A stretch of 40,509 nt of DNA from Prevotella sp. UBA6994 (GTDB lineage: Bacteria > Bacteroidota > Bacteroidia > Bacteroidales > Bacteroidaceae), in the NCBI GenBank assembly GCA_002449845.1, contig DJXW01000002.1, positions 1 to 40,509 of the forward strand, in the 5' to 3' direction. Each line of letters opens with the position of its first letter. Within the stretch, counting starts at the first letter, position 1. Below are positions 7,710 through 15,601 of the stretch, in pieces. The notes under the pieces were generated by a model that did no database searches, was not told the DNA's origin, and worked only from the letters and a program-made list of their open reading frames with translations. A program made the translations under genes and the position numbers.

Positions 7710-7785
7710 ATTGAAGATTGAAGATTGAAGATTGAAGATTGAAAATTGAAAATTGAAAATTGAAAATTGAAAATTGAAGATTGAA
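7709..7785 (+). repeat. Eleven perfect heptamers (GATTGAA/AATTGAA)
   Basis: Five GATTGAA, five AATTGAA and one GATTGAA in unbroken 7-base register, beginning with the last base of the preceding stop codon. Confidence 0.9.
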
Positions 7786-7799
7786 AGGAACACAAATAG

Positions 7800-7930
7800 A
7801 AAAGACTAATCTCCTGCTTCTTGCTTCTTACATTCTTGCTTCTAAATTAGACTAATCTCTCACCCCTCACCTCTCACCTCTAAATAAGACTAATCTCCTG
7901 CTTCTTGCTTCTTAATTTCTTGCTTCTTAA
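7800..7930 (-). repeat. Mixed heptamer arrays (GAAGCAA and GAGGTGA types, minus orientation)
   Basis: Units such as ctgcttcttgcttctta and ctcacccctcacctctcacc alternate twice, each with the block AGACTAATCTC, the reverse complement of the GAGATTAGTCT linker seen at 2447, 15507, 16674 and 17591. Between this block and 8027 there is AT-rich sequence with a TAcTTTTG motif near 7988 but no gene. Confidence 0.75.
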
Positions 7931-8026
7931 TTAGCAACTCCACATTAGGTAAACATTAGGTTTCCTAACCTTTCCATGGGTAATACATACTTTTGCATCC
8001 GATAGCAAAAGTATTCATTAACAAAT

Positions 8027-8283
8027 GCAATAATATAGCAATTGGCATAAGTCCCGAAGGGACAAAAGAACACAGGGAGGGGTGAAACCCCTTCAATGAT
8101 AGCGTTTTAAGTCAAACCCCGACGGGGTGACTGAACCGATTCCACAAAGCTGTTCTGTCGTGCTTTCAGCACTCTTTAAACACAAATGCTCATGTTAGCA
8201 GGGGTTACACCCTTCGGGCTTCACCGCCTGCCTGTCATCTATCGTGCCTTCGGCACTGCCTGTGCCAACACCTATATTATTGC
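8027..8283 (-). repeat. 257-bp palindromic element, copy A (reverse orientation)
   Basis: Flanked by imperfect terminal inverted repeats (GCAATAATATAGCAATTGGCA and its near-complement ending at 8283). The inside is the reverse complement of copy B (15602-15858) and carries the same series of short hairpins: GTCCCgaaGGGAC, AGGGGTgaaACCCCT, CCCCGaCGGGG and GTGCCttcGGCAC. No gene is predicted in it. Confidence 0.85.
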
Positions 8284-8306
8284 TTTCACAAAAAAAAAGG
8301 AAACAA

Positions 8307-8720
8307 ATGAAAATTACAGTGACAAGAATTGCGAAGAAGTCCGACTACACCATCGGCAAGATGATGGTAAACGGCAAGTACCTGTGCGACACGATGGAAC
8401 CCACATGGCGCGACCTGAGAAAAGAAGGTAAGATTTGGGGGAAGACAGCTATTCCCGAAGGCACATACCAAGTGTATGTCACCAAGTCGAGGAAATTCAG
8501 ACGATGGCTTCCCCTGCTCTGGCAAGTACCTGGTTTTGAGGGCATCCGCATCCACTGTGGCAACTACCCCGAAGATACGAAAGGCTGTATCTTGGTGGGG
8601 TGGAACAAGCACCGTGGCATCTTATGTAACTCTCGTGCTGCCATGACCCTTCTTATGAACGAGATTACTGCCGCATACGGCAAAGAGGAAAAAGTGGAGA
8701 TTGAAGTGAGGGGAGTATAG
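8307..8720 (+). CDS. DUF5675 family protein
   Basis: 137 aa from the ATG at 8307, which follows AAAAGGAAACAA; the frame is open further upstream, but that part lies in the repeat element. The sequence has the hallmarks of DUF5675: YTIGKMMVNGKYLCDTMEP near the start, GKTAIPEGTYQVY, LPLLWQVPGFEGIRIHCGN and EDTKGCILVG (about residues 92-101), then NSRAAM. Members of this family are common in Bacteroidota and phages. They have been proposed to be related to peptidoglycan-active or phage lysis proteins, but no activity is established. The conserved H, C and D in GIRIHCGN and DTKGC could form an active or metal site. The gene stands alone and converges on the thioesterase gene. Confidence 0.88.
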   Translation: MKITVTRIAKKSDYTIGKMMVNGKYLCDTMEPTWRDLRKEGKIWGKTAIPEGTYQVYVTKSRKFRRWLPLLWQVPGFEGIRIHCGNYPEDTKGCILVGWNKHRGILCNSRAAMTLLMNEITAAYGKEEKVEIEVRGV

Positions 8721-8721
8721 A

Positions 8722-8886
8722 AAGTAAGAAGCAAGAGGCAAGAAGCAAGAGATTTGTATCATTTAGAAAGTAAGAAGCAAGAAGCAGGAAGCAGGAGATT
8801 TGTCTATATACAAGAAAGCATATCTCTTGCTTCTTACTTTCTTGATTCTTGCCTCTAACCTTCTTACTTTCTTGATTCTTACTTTC
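8722..8886. repeat. Mirror-image heptamer arrays between convergent genes
   Basis: GAAGCAA-type units run forward at about 8727-8798 (with GAGATTTGT twice) and reverse at about 8822-8886. The two halves are largely complementary and would form a long imperfect stem in RNA from either side. It occupies the whole gap between the convergent DUF5675 and thioesterase genes, where a bidirectional terminator is expected. Confidence 0.75.
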
Positions 8887-8892
8887 TTAAAA

Positions 8893-9288
8893 CTACACCT
8901 TCCCCATAAACTTCTTCTTATCCACGACATATCGGGTGTGCTCGCCCTCTCCTATCACCACAGGCTCGCCTTCTTCCCCATCGTTAGGCATTTGCATGGC
9001 GACGACATGGAAATCCAACTTACGACCGTCGATGTTGGTGAGTTGGGCGGTAGCGATAATCTCTGCGCCCACAGGAGAAGGCTTTACGTGAGTGCTCTTG
9101 ATGAAAGCTCCTACGGTAGTTTGTTCTGGTGGCAACTCCTGGTCAACCGCAAGCATGGCAGCATTCTCCATGAGAGCCGTCATGATGGGGGTTGCCAATA
9201 CCTGCATGTCGCCCGATCCCACCGCGGCGGCGGTATGGGCATCCTGCACTTTCAATACGCTGGTGTGTGTCAGTCCTATTTGTAACAT
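8893..9288 (-). CDS. FlK-like hotdog thioesterase
   Basis: A 131-aa single hotdog-fold protein. It matches fluoroacetyl-CoA thioesterase FlK in its key residues and their spacing: Thr33 (in VLATPIMTALMENAA), Glu41 and His67 (in KSTHVKPSPVG) are separated by 8 and 26 residues, exactly as Thr42, Glu50 and His76 of FlK. The family hydrolyses short acyl-CoA esters in the cytoplasm; most bacterial relatives have unknown natural substrates and there is no reason to assume fluoroacetyl-CoA here. It is transcribed alone on the minus strand from a promoter at 9340-9347. The C-terminus (EGEHTRYVVDKKKFMGKV) matches the FlK end pattern. Confidence 0.85.
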   Translation of the reverse strand: MLQIGLTHTSVLKVQDAHTAAAVGSGDMQVLATPIMTALMENAAMLAVDQELPPEQTTVGAFIKSTHVKPSPVGAEIIATAQLTNIDGRKLDFHVVAMQMPNDGEEGEPVVIGEGEHTRYVVDKKKFMGKV

Positions 9289-9339
9289 ATATATAAATGA
9301 TTGTAAATATCTTAAAGAAAACTCAACTGTTCATCGTTG

Positions 9340-9347
9340 CAAAAGTA
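9340..9347 (-). promoter_or_regulatory. -7 element of the thioesterase gene
   Basis: TACTTTTG on the minus strand, about 52 bases before the ATG; a CTTG at 9368-9371 may be the -33 element (spacer 20). Confidence 0.6.
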
Positions 9348-9822
9348 ACTAAATTCAATCACACTAACAAGTTTTATGTCAATAATTTGTATTGACACAT
9401 AAAAAATGAATTAAGCGGTGAGATTTGTATTAGAGAAGAAGGGGTGAGAGGTGAGGGGTGAGAGAATACCACCGGCAGCTTGCTCCTTAATCACAAAGGC
9501 TAATCTCATGCATCTTACTTCTTTCACTCTTGCTTCCAAATTAGACTATTCTCTCACCTCTACTTCTCTAAATCCCCCTCACCCCTCTTTCTCCACTCCA
9601 TCCCCTAAACTGTCATGATATTTCTGAATTTACATGTCAATTTACGAGCATTTTTCGTATCCAATCGATATTCAGTACGAAAAAATGAAAAAACGGAGGA
9701 ATTTACAAACAACTAATAATCAACAACTTACAAATCACCCTCCTATAGAAACGGGAGAAAAATCATCAATTAGGAGCAAAAAAGCCACTTTTTGGACCAT
9801 TCATAACATATTAATTTAGCGT

Positions 9823-9883
9823 GCTAACATATATAGTTACGGACATAACATACATAGTTACGGGCGTAACTATGTATGTTAGC
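9823..9883. repeat. Triple motif able to form two alternative hairpins
   Basis: Motifs at 9823-9841 and 9848-9862 are direct near-repeats (ACATAyATAGTTACG core); the motif at 9865-9883 is their inverse. The third motif can pair with the first over 19 positions with one mismatch and a 23-base loop, or with the second over 14-15 positions with a tight loop. Confidence 0.8.
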
Positions 9884-10133
9884 AAGAAAAACATCAATAT
9901 TGACCAGATTGAAACGAATTTTTCAATCTCTCAACTCTATTTCGCAAAAATTCATGAATACAATTTTGTAAAATGGTTTGATAATATTTTTTAATTCAAG
10001 TTTTATAAATACTAAATAATTGATAATCATTTCAAAAGCCATTAATAACTTATAACCATATTGAAAAAAGTTCCGTAAGCACTGAAACAAGCATAGAAAT
10101 CTCCATGAGGATTGCGATTTTTTATACAAAACG

Positions 10134-10164
10134 TTTGCTATTTGGTGAAATCTTCGTAAATTTG
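10134..10164 (+). promoter_or_regulatory. Promoter of the antitoxin-like gene
   Basis: TTTG (10134-10137), 19 bases, then TAAATTTG (10157-10164). The start codon is 27 bases downstream. Confidence 0.7.
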
Positions 10165-10190
10165 CAAACGAACAATAAAATGATAATACT

Positions 10191-10343
10191 ATGGCAAGAC
10201 CGATTAAAGAAACACCAATCCTTTATGGCGAGGATGCGCGCCGTTTTGAGGCACGCATGAAGGAACGTCGCCACATTTCACCAGAAGAGAGAGCTGAAAT
10301 GCAAGCTATATACGAAGCTTTTATGACAACAGCAAATTTCTAA
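10191..10343 (+). CDS. Small antitoxin-like protein upstream of a truncated acetyltransferase
   Basis: A 50-aa protein (MARPIKETPILYGEDARRFE... ending YEAFMTTANF), charged and helical, with the pattern of the short first gene that precedes GNAT-family acetyltransferase toxins in Bacteroidota. It has a good promoter at 10134-10164. The following gene overlaps no bases but starts one base after this stop. It is too short to carry a recognisable DNA-binding domain. Its partner is truncated, so this is either an orphan antitoxin still protecting against a homologous toxin or a relic. Confidence 0.6.
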   Translation: MARPIKETPILYGEDARRFEARMKERRHISPEERAEMQAIYEAFMTTANF

Positions 10344-10344
10344 G

Positions 10345-10533
10345 ATGATGGTAAGGGTTGAACGATACTTTATGACCAACGAAACAGCTGGTTGTCGTTT
10401 CATCACGGTTGATGCTTACACAGCTGCGATTCCTTTCTATTATAAGAACGGTTTTGTTCCCCTCAACGAGGAAGATGAGGACGAACCAACACGTCTTCTC
10501 TATTTCGACCTCAAAGATTTAGATGAGGATTAA
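10345..10533 (+). pseudogene. C-terminal remnant of a GNAT acetyltransferase
   Basis: The 62 encoded residues (MMVRVERYFMTNETAGCRFITVDAYTAAIPFYYKNGFV...) match the end of GNAT proteins of the toxin-like type: the last acetyl-CoA helix, the VDAY strand and the FYYKNGF segment that closes the fold. A complete enzyme would need roughly 100 more residues at the N-terminus, including the acetyl-CoA binding R/Q-x-x-G-x-G/A loop, which is absent. No such sequence is present upstream: the antitoxin-like gene ends one base before. An internal deletion joining the antitoxin gene to the tail of the toxin gene is the simplest explanation. Confidence 0.7.
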
Positions 10534-10636
10534 TGTCATTATCCATCAGGATTACCAAACGGAAACCGCGTTGCAATCATTTTTAGTCATCCCATTATAA
10601 ATAGACTATTTGTCTATAGATAATTCACAAAAAAAA

Positions 10637-10663
10637 GAGAGTGTGTCATTTTGACACACCCTC
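10637..10663 (-). terminator. Terminator of cargo/tiny-gene operon 3
   Basis: On the minus strand a 12-base arm (GAGGGTGTGTCA, one mismatch) pairs with TGACACACTCTC across a short loop, followed by eight T. It lies 18 bases after the tiny gene. Confidence 0.88.
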
Positions 10664-10681
10664 AATAAAAATACAAGGCAT

Positions 10682-10912
10682 TTAAAAGTCCCAGGCACTG
10701 AAGCCTTTGGCACGGTTACCGCCACCGCCAGAACCTTGACCGCCACCGCCGTATGGATCAGTTCCTTCACCAACTTCTCCAACAGCAGGAGGAACTCCAC
10801 CCTCATCAGTCGGTCCACCTCCTACTTCACGTATAACAGAGTCACCAAGGAGAGGCAAACGACAGTTCATTACATGTATCTTCGTTATTGGCTTCAAATA
10901 TGTTTTTCTCAT
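10682..10912 (-). CDS. Tiny Gly-rich protein, partner of the upstream T9SS-type cargo (operon 3)
   Basis: A 76-aa protein of unknown function. It starts MRKTYLKPITKIHV, is very Gly/Pro/Glu-rich in the middle (GGGPTDEGGVPPAVGEVGEG and a run of GGGGQGSGGGG), and ends NRAKGFSAWDF. It lies 16 bases after the 1461-aa cargo gene and just before a strong terminator, so it is the last gene of that operon. Both ends match the 65-aa tiny proteins of operons 1 and 2, while the middle differs completely in sequence but not in character. Unlike those two it has no Shine-Dalgarno sequence. Confidence 0.65.
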   Translation of the reverse strand: MRKTYLKPITKIHVMNCRLPLLGDSVIREVGGGPTDEGGVPPAVGEVGEGTDPYGGGGQGSGGGGNRAKGFSAWDF

Positions 10913-10928
10913 CTTTATATTTTTAAAA

Positions 10929-13900
10929 TTATTTTACAACATACTTCTTACCACTCTTAATATATACACCGTTGCTAATTGGTTTTCCATTCAACTTTTG
11001 ACCATTTACATTATACCACTCGGTATCTGTGTTTGAATCATTTACGTTATTGATAGCGTCTGGAATACCTGCATCGTCACTGACGACATCTTCAATATCT
11101 TGTCCGCCAACAAGAATTCTCATGCCATTGCCGAATGTCATTGGCAAATAACCCTTCACGTTTCCTGCAGAAGAACTTACTGTGAAGTCATCGTCAGCAA
11201 GATCTGTTCCACCAGCTGCTACCCAACGAGCAGGAAGGAATTTTTCTCCATCAGCAGCTTCAATTTCCTTTTCCAAATCCCAGTTAGCACATATGATACC
11301 AGTTTCATTATTCCATGTCCAGTTGCGAATGTCATTCACTTTATTGTACCAGAATTGAGCTTTTTTAGTAGCTTTATTCCAACCAAGGAAGTAGCTATAT
11401 TGTGGCATCAAGGACAAGTAGAATGAACCCACGAATGTATAATCATACTTATCAGAGATTTCCATCTTGTAACGTTTTCCGTTAAACAAGAATTGTTCAG
11501 TTTCATCATCACCATTCATTGGAGTATAAGTGAAAGTAGAGCCATCATTCATTGTAATAGGTGAATTCGCATTGCCCTTTGTTTCTTCACCACCTGTAGT
11601 AAGATTATTAATCACGTATGCAGGCACTTGGTATTCACCATTATAAACAAGTTCTTTTTGCTCATTTCCTGACAAATTCTTTGCAGCATTCAATCTTTTC
11701 CATAGACCATCGCTAACAATTGCATTGGGCTTCAAAGCAGCCTGAGCTTCTTGACTTAATTGATCATGTCTATAAATATCAAACTGACGACTGCCACCAT
11801 CAGGAATCTCAGGTCTAATCATGTATGGAACTCCAGCATGAAGAATCACAGGGTCACGAGCGATTTCTTCACTAGACCACTTACCTTTATCCGTCTCATC
11901 AATATATCCATGAACCCTACCATAAATATTACCATCTGCATCAGGGAATTGCTCATGGTTTGTTACTTCACCATTAGCTTCCAAGAATTGCTCCTTGTAA
12001 ACCATCAAGTTTTTGCTGAACATCAGAGTTACATGTCTATTCGCTACATCACGAACCACATAAACCAATTTACTCAGATAAGGAATCTTGTTGTTCTTCT
12101 TATCCCCGAAAAGATATACCATATCACTGTACGTCAAATCGTAAGGTACACAAATGGTCCACCAGTCATTATCGGTAATAAATGACTTCAAAGGTTCAAA
12201 TGGAACATCTGAGTTGGTTGCATTTGCTGCCATCACAAATTGATGCCATCCACGATAATCGTTCTTCTTCAACAAATCACGGAACACAGCATCTACCATC
12301 ACTGGGCAATATGTGCCAGTCTCGCCTTCAGCAACTTCACGGTAATATGTTACATAAGAGTAGTGTTGCAGAGCATTGTCAGACTCATTATCTACAGCTT
12401 CTCTATAACCTTCTCCCTTGTTATAACGTGTCTTACCAGCATCGGTCGTTTCATTATAGGCATGGAATGTACCTTGCAACACTTCACCATAACGCTGAGA
12501 GCCATCATCAGTAGCAGCATCGTATGCTTTGTAACCATTTTCAGTATAACGAGTATCGGTTACTTTATTTCCAGAAGCATCCAAAGTATAATCTGTAGCC
12601 TCTGAATAATCACGATATACTACAGGTGATAATACCGTCTTATTGTAGCGTGTTGAATTGATTGTGCTTTCATAATCATTTGCACTTTCTGTCCAAACCT
12701 TATAATCGGAGCTAATTTTATATACATCATGTTGATACATTTCAGTAGTTGTCGTCACTTGTTTCCATGTGCCACCTGCTGGACTATAATGTGTATATGA
12801 AGCTATTTTCTCATCTGTCCATCCCCAACCTTTAAGGGTTGAAATTGTTGCATAATATGCTGATTGATATGGATCAAATTCATTAGCATCAATATATTCT
12901 CCATTGGGATCTTCAACATAAGTATTAGAAGGTTCATAATAATAATATTGAGAAGGATTTGTTTGGTCCTTTTCTGTCTCCTTAATTAACGGATGATAGT
13001 ACACACCATCAGTAGCCTCAGTCCATTCATAATCTTTCACTAAGGTACCACTTGCATTTTCCTGCATGTCTTTTACAAGATTTCCATCACTCTTTGGTTC
13101 AATTTCACTGTCTTGTACAAGGTTACCATCAGAAGCCACAATATAGTTCTCTACATAGATACCATTATTGTCTTCATCGTAGCGTGTATCTTCAACAAAT
13201 GTACCATCGGTGCAAGCTTCATATTTCAAAGTACCATCTTCGTTGATCGCCTGAGTTTGTACACGGCTGTAGTAAGTCTTACCCTCTTCGATGTCACCAG
13301 CTACTTCCACATAGTCATCACCAACCTTTTCATACATTGTACCAGTAAATGTAGATGGGTCAGAAACTGGCTCATATTTGAAATACTCTTCTGAATATTT
13401 AGCTGCAGGATACAGAGGTACACCTCTACCCTCTGTATTCAGTGAATAAGATGCTTCATCCCAGTAAACGGTAGAATAAGGAACAAGACCATTGGGTTGA
13501 CTAACCTTTCCACCTTCAGTAACGTCATAGAATGATGTCAGTTTCTTGGTGTCAAGACCTAATTGATTAGCCTCGTATGCAGCATTAGCCGCATCCTGAC
13601 GTTCATCGGTATAACCTACAGTTTTAGAAAGATCTGACTCAATGGTGGTATTTCCGAATCCATTATTATAATCTTCACGGGTAGTATCCCATGCATTCCA
13701 CAACAAGCCAGTGGTTGCCTGCAGATATGAACGACAATACTCAGATTGGTTAGGATAATAAATCGTAGCACCATTACCATCCTTGTCACCTGATGCGATA
13801 GAGTATCTGCGAGTAGGATCGGTATATCTCTGAATGTCTGGTGCGACAGTCTCACGAGGATAATGTAAAATGGTCATCCATTTCCAAGTGCCACCATTTC

Positions 13901-15314
13901 TATAGGCATCACGTGTGATAATACCTTCGTTCGTAATAGACGAAGAATTGTAGTGGTCATTAGCTACATATTCAAGAGTATTGAAGGCATCAACATGACA
14001 ATCTGGAGCTTCAGGATTCAATGAATAAACATCCTTGATCTCCGTTGCACTTTGGAAAGCACCACTCTCAATCAGTTCCAAGTATCGTGGAAGAGTGATA
14101 GATCCGTATAAGATGTCACAAGCGTTATAAGGCAAATAGCCATACTTTCTGATTTCATTATCATTTTCATCAAATCCCGTCACTACACCATTATCGGTAA
14201 TTGTACCATCAATTGGAGAAGTCCACACATGATATAAATGGATGTGTTGGAAAGCACGCGCCTTGATATACTTAATGTTTCCAGGAATATATATCTGCGT
14301 AATATAAGGGGCATCGGCATTCAAGAAATCAGCTGGTAAAGTATCTACAATAGGATTGATAGGAATGTCAACACGCTTTGTGTTCCTTCCAATTAAACCA
14401 GAAATACTTAAATTGAGGTCATCAATCCATTGGGGCTCAATAACAGCATCAGATAAGTCGAGATGTACCACCTCTGTATTTTGCAGAGCTCCATACTCCT
14501 TTATACCATCGCCTACTGCAACTCTTACATTTCCACTTATTCCTATATTATAATCATCAGGACCATACTTTGTTTCGTCAGCAGGTTCGTTGAATACAAT
14601 ATGTCCATCTTTAGTATAGTCTAACTCAGCAGAAAATATATCTCTTGCAACAGGATAACCTGAAATAGTTACCTCAAAGATATTTGAATGTTTACCACTA
14701 TATTGAGAAATTCCTAATAAAGATGGTTTGTTGTCTAAATATGTATGATGAATAGTGGTTTCAAGGGTATTGCCTTTATGCACGTATGCCGTTACGCTAT
14801 GCCCATTCTTTACACTTATATCCCCATCATAACATACATTCTCTGAAAAGTCATCAGAGCTCACGCAAGAGGCAAAATTCTCACTTGAAGACAATGTTAA
14901 TCCAATTGCATTTACTTCCGATTTTGTCCATCCTTTAGGAAGAACAAGGTACTTGACGTTTACATTAGAAAATGACTTGCTTGTAGCAGCCCAAGTAACA
15001 TCCTCCAACACGATGGTCTGATAATTCAGATCAGAAAGAGCTGCCAAGTCAGCATCGCCAATCGATTCACCAGAGATGTAAACAATGTCACAATCCTTTA
15101 AGGGTTTTCCGTTTATAGCTGCTCCATTATTGATTTCATTAATAGCAGCAGCTAACACACCAGATTTTGTTAATTGAATAGTCACAGCAGATTCGTTATC
15201 GGTATAACTCCGCCATGTGTCGGTACCAAACAAATAGCCATCTGCTTCTCCTTCAGCCCGCGCCCCTATCGAGACGCATGTGAAAGCAATTACAAACAGT
15301 AATAATTTTTTCAT
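10929..15314 (-). CDS. Large BspA-like repeat protein with T9SS type A-like sorting tail (cargo 3)
   Basis: A 1461-aa exported protein. Residues 1-20 are a signal peptide (cleavage near ARA-EG). Residues about 270-440 contain BspA/LRR_5-type leucine-rich elements (IPGNIKYIKARAFQHI, ITLPRYLELIESGAFQSATE). Residues about 620-1020 are a Tyr/Asp/Thr-rich stretch of imperfect repeats of the kind DGxYVEDTRYxExxxG. A module near DNDWWTICVPYDLTYSDMVY (about 1060) corresponds to the WMTLVLPDYNL module of cargos 1 and 2. The C-terminus (EWYNVNGQKL...GVYIKSGKKYVVK) is a T9SS-type tail. BspA-like proteins are surface adhesins in oral and gut Bacteroidales; adhesion is an inference here. It is the first gene of an operon with the tiny gene at 10682-10912. 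Confidence 0.8.
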   Translation of the reverse strand: MKKLLLFVIAFTCVSIGARAEGEADGYLFGTDTWRSYTDNESAVTIQLTKSGVLAAAINEINNGAAINGKPLKDCDIVYISGESIGDADLAALSDLNYQTIVLEDVTWAATSKSFSNVNVKYLVLPKGWTKSEVNAIGLTLSSSENFASCVSSDDFSENVCYDGDISVKNGHSVTAYVHKGNTLETTIHHTYLDNKPSLLGISQYSGKHSNIFEVTISGYPVARDIFSAELDYTKDGHIVFNEPADETKYGPDDYNIGISGNVRVAVGDGIKEYGALQNTEVVHLDLSDAVIEPQWIDDLNLSISGLIGRNTKRVDIPINPIVDTLPADFLNADAPYITQIYIPGNIKYIKARAFQHIHLYHVWTSPIDGTITDNGVVTGFDENDNEIRKYGYLPYNACDILYGSITLPRYLELIESGAFQSATEIKDVYSLNPEAPDCHVDAFNTLEYVANDHYNSSSITNEGIITRDAYRNGGTWKWMTILHYPRETVAPDIQRYTDPTRRYSIASGDKDGNGATIYYPNQSEYCRSYLQATTGLLWNAWDTTREDYNNGFGNTTIESDLSKTVGYTDERQDAANAAYEANQLGLDTKKLTSFYDVTEGGKVSQPNGLVPYSTVYWDEASYSLNTEGRGVPLYPAAKYSEEYFKYEPVSDPSTFTGTMYEKVGDDYVEVAGDIEEGKTYYSRVQTQAINEDGTLKYEACTDGTFVEDTRYDEDNNGIYVENYIVASDGNLVQDSEIEPKSDGNLVKDMQENASGTLVKDYEWTEATDGVYYHPLIKETEKDQTNPSQYYYYEPSNTYVEDPNGEYIDANEFDPYQSAYYATISTLKGWGWTDEKIASYTHYSPAGGTWKQVTTTTEMYQHDVYKISSDYKVWTESANDYESTINSTRYNKTVLSPVVYRDYSEATDYTLDASGNKVTDTRYTENGYKAYDAATDDGSQRYGEVLQGTFHAYNETTDAGKTRYNKGEGYREAVDNESDNALQHYSYVTYYREVAEGETGTYCPVMVDAVFRDLLKKNDYRGWHQFVMAANATNSDVPFEPLKSFITDNDWWTICVPYDLTYSDMVYLFGDKKNNKIPYLSKLVYVVRDVANRHVTLMFSKNLMVYKEQFLEANGEVTNHEQFPDADGNIYGRVHGYIDETDKGKWSSEEIARDPVILHAGVPYMIRPEIPDGGSRQFDIYRHDQLSQEAQAALKPNAIVSDGLWKRLNAAKNLSGNEQKELVYNGEYQVPAYVINNLTTGGEETKGNANSPITMNDGSTFTYTPMNGDDETEQFLFNGKRYKMEISDKYDYTFVGSFYLSLMPQYSYFLGWNKATKKAQFWYNKVNDIRNWTWNNETGIICANWDLEKEIEAADGEKFLPARWVAAGGTDLADDDFTVSSSAGNVKGYLPMTFGNGMRILVGGQDIEDVVSDDAGIPDAINNVNDSNTDTEWYNVNGQKLNGKPISNGVYIKSGKKYVVK

Positions 15315-15393
15315 TGCTTATGAAATTTAAGTGATACAAATATTTTGAAATTTAAGTCAATTATCCTCTTAGTGTTAATCGGATATAGTCATG

Positions 15394-15401
15394 CAAAAGT
15401 A
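15394..15401 (-). promoter_or_regulatory. -7 element of operon 3
   Basis: TACTTTTG on the minus strand followed by CATGAC, about 80 bases before the ATG at 15314. The -33 element is not clear. Confidence 0.55.
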
Positions 15402-15458
15402 TATATATTTTTTGATTCAAAAAAATTTTTTGACTATTTTTTTTATTTTACGAATATT

Positions 15459-15601
15459 TTTTCAGGAATTGGGGGAAAGATTAGAGGTGAGAGGTGAGAA
15501 GTGAGGGGTGAGAGATTAGTCTTTTTGATTGTGAAGCAAGTAAGAAGCAAGAAGCAGGAAGCGATTATTTTATCAAGACGTATGTCATTTACTAAACATT
15601 G
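15459..15601 (+). repeat. Modular intergenic repeat block (unit B)
   Basis: In order: TTTTCAGGAATTGGGGGAAA (15459-15478), gaggtga-type heptamers, the linker GATTAGTCTTTTTGATTG, GAAGCAA-type heptamers, and a block GATTATTTTATCAAGACG leading into the 257-bp element. The same series recurs at 17546-17681. Confidence 0.85.

Larger units (their letters stand above)
9289..10133. other. Long gene-free intergenic region
   Basis: Besides the thioesterase promoter, this region has heptamer arrays at about 9428-9465 (gaggtga type, forward) and 9500-9600 (reverse, both types). It also has three related 15-19-base motifs forming competing hairpins at 9823-9883. Then comes about 250 bases of AT-rich sequence (9885-10133) in which I see neither a gene nor a clear site. 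Two open frames of about 60-68 codons are not credible genes. Confidence 0.65.

Noticed and set aside
7709..7930. CRISPR array, considered because of short regular repeats
   Set aside because: The units are 7 bases, directly abutting, without unique spacers, and no cas genes are present.
9634..9819. 61-codon frame in the long intergenic region
   Set aside because: Low-complexity Asn/Lys/Thr sequence, no promoter element or conserved pattern, and it lies in AT-rich repeat-bordered DNA.
9923..10129. 68-codon minus-strand frame
   Set aside because: It lacks an ATG start and its composition reflects AT-rich DNA.
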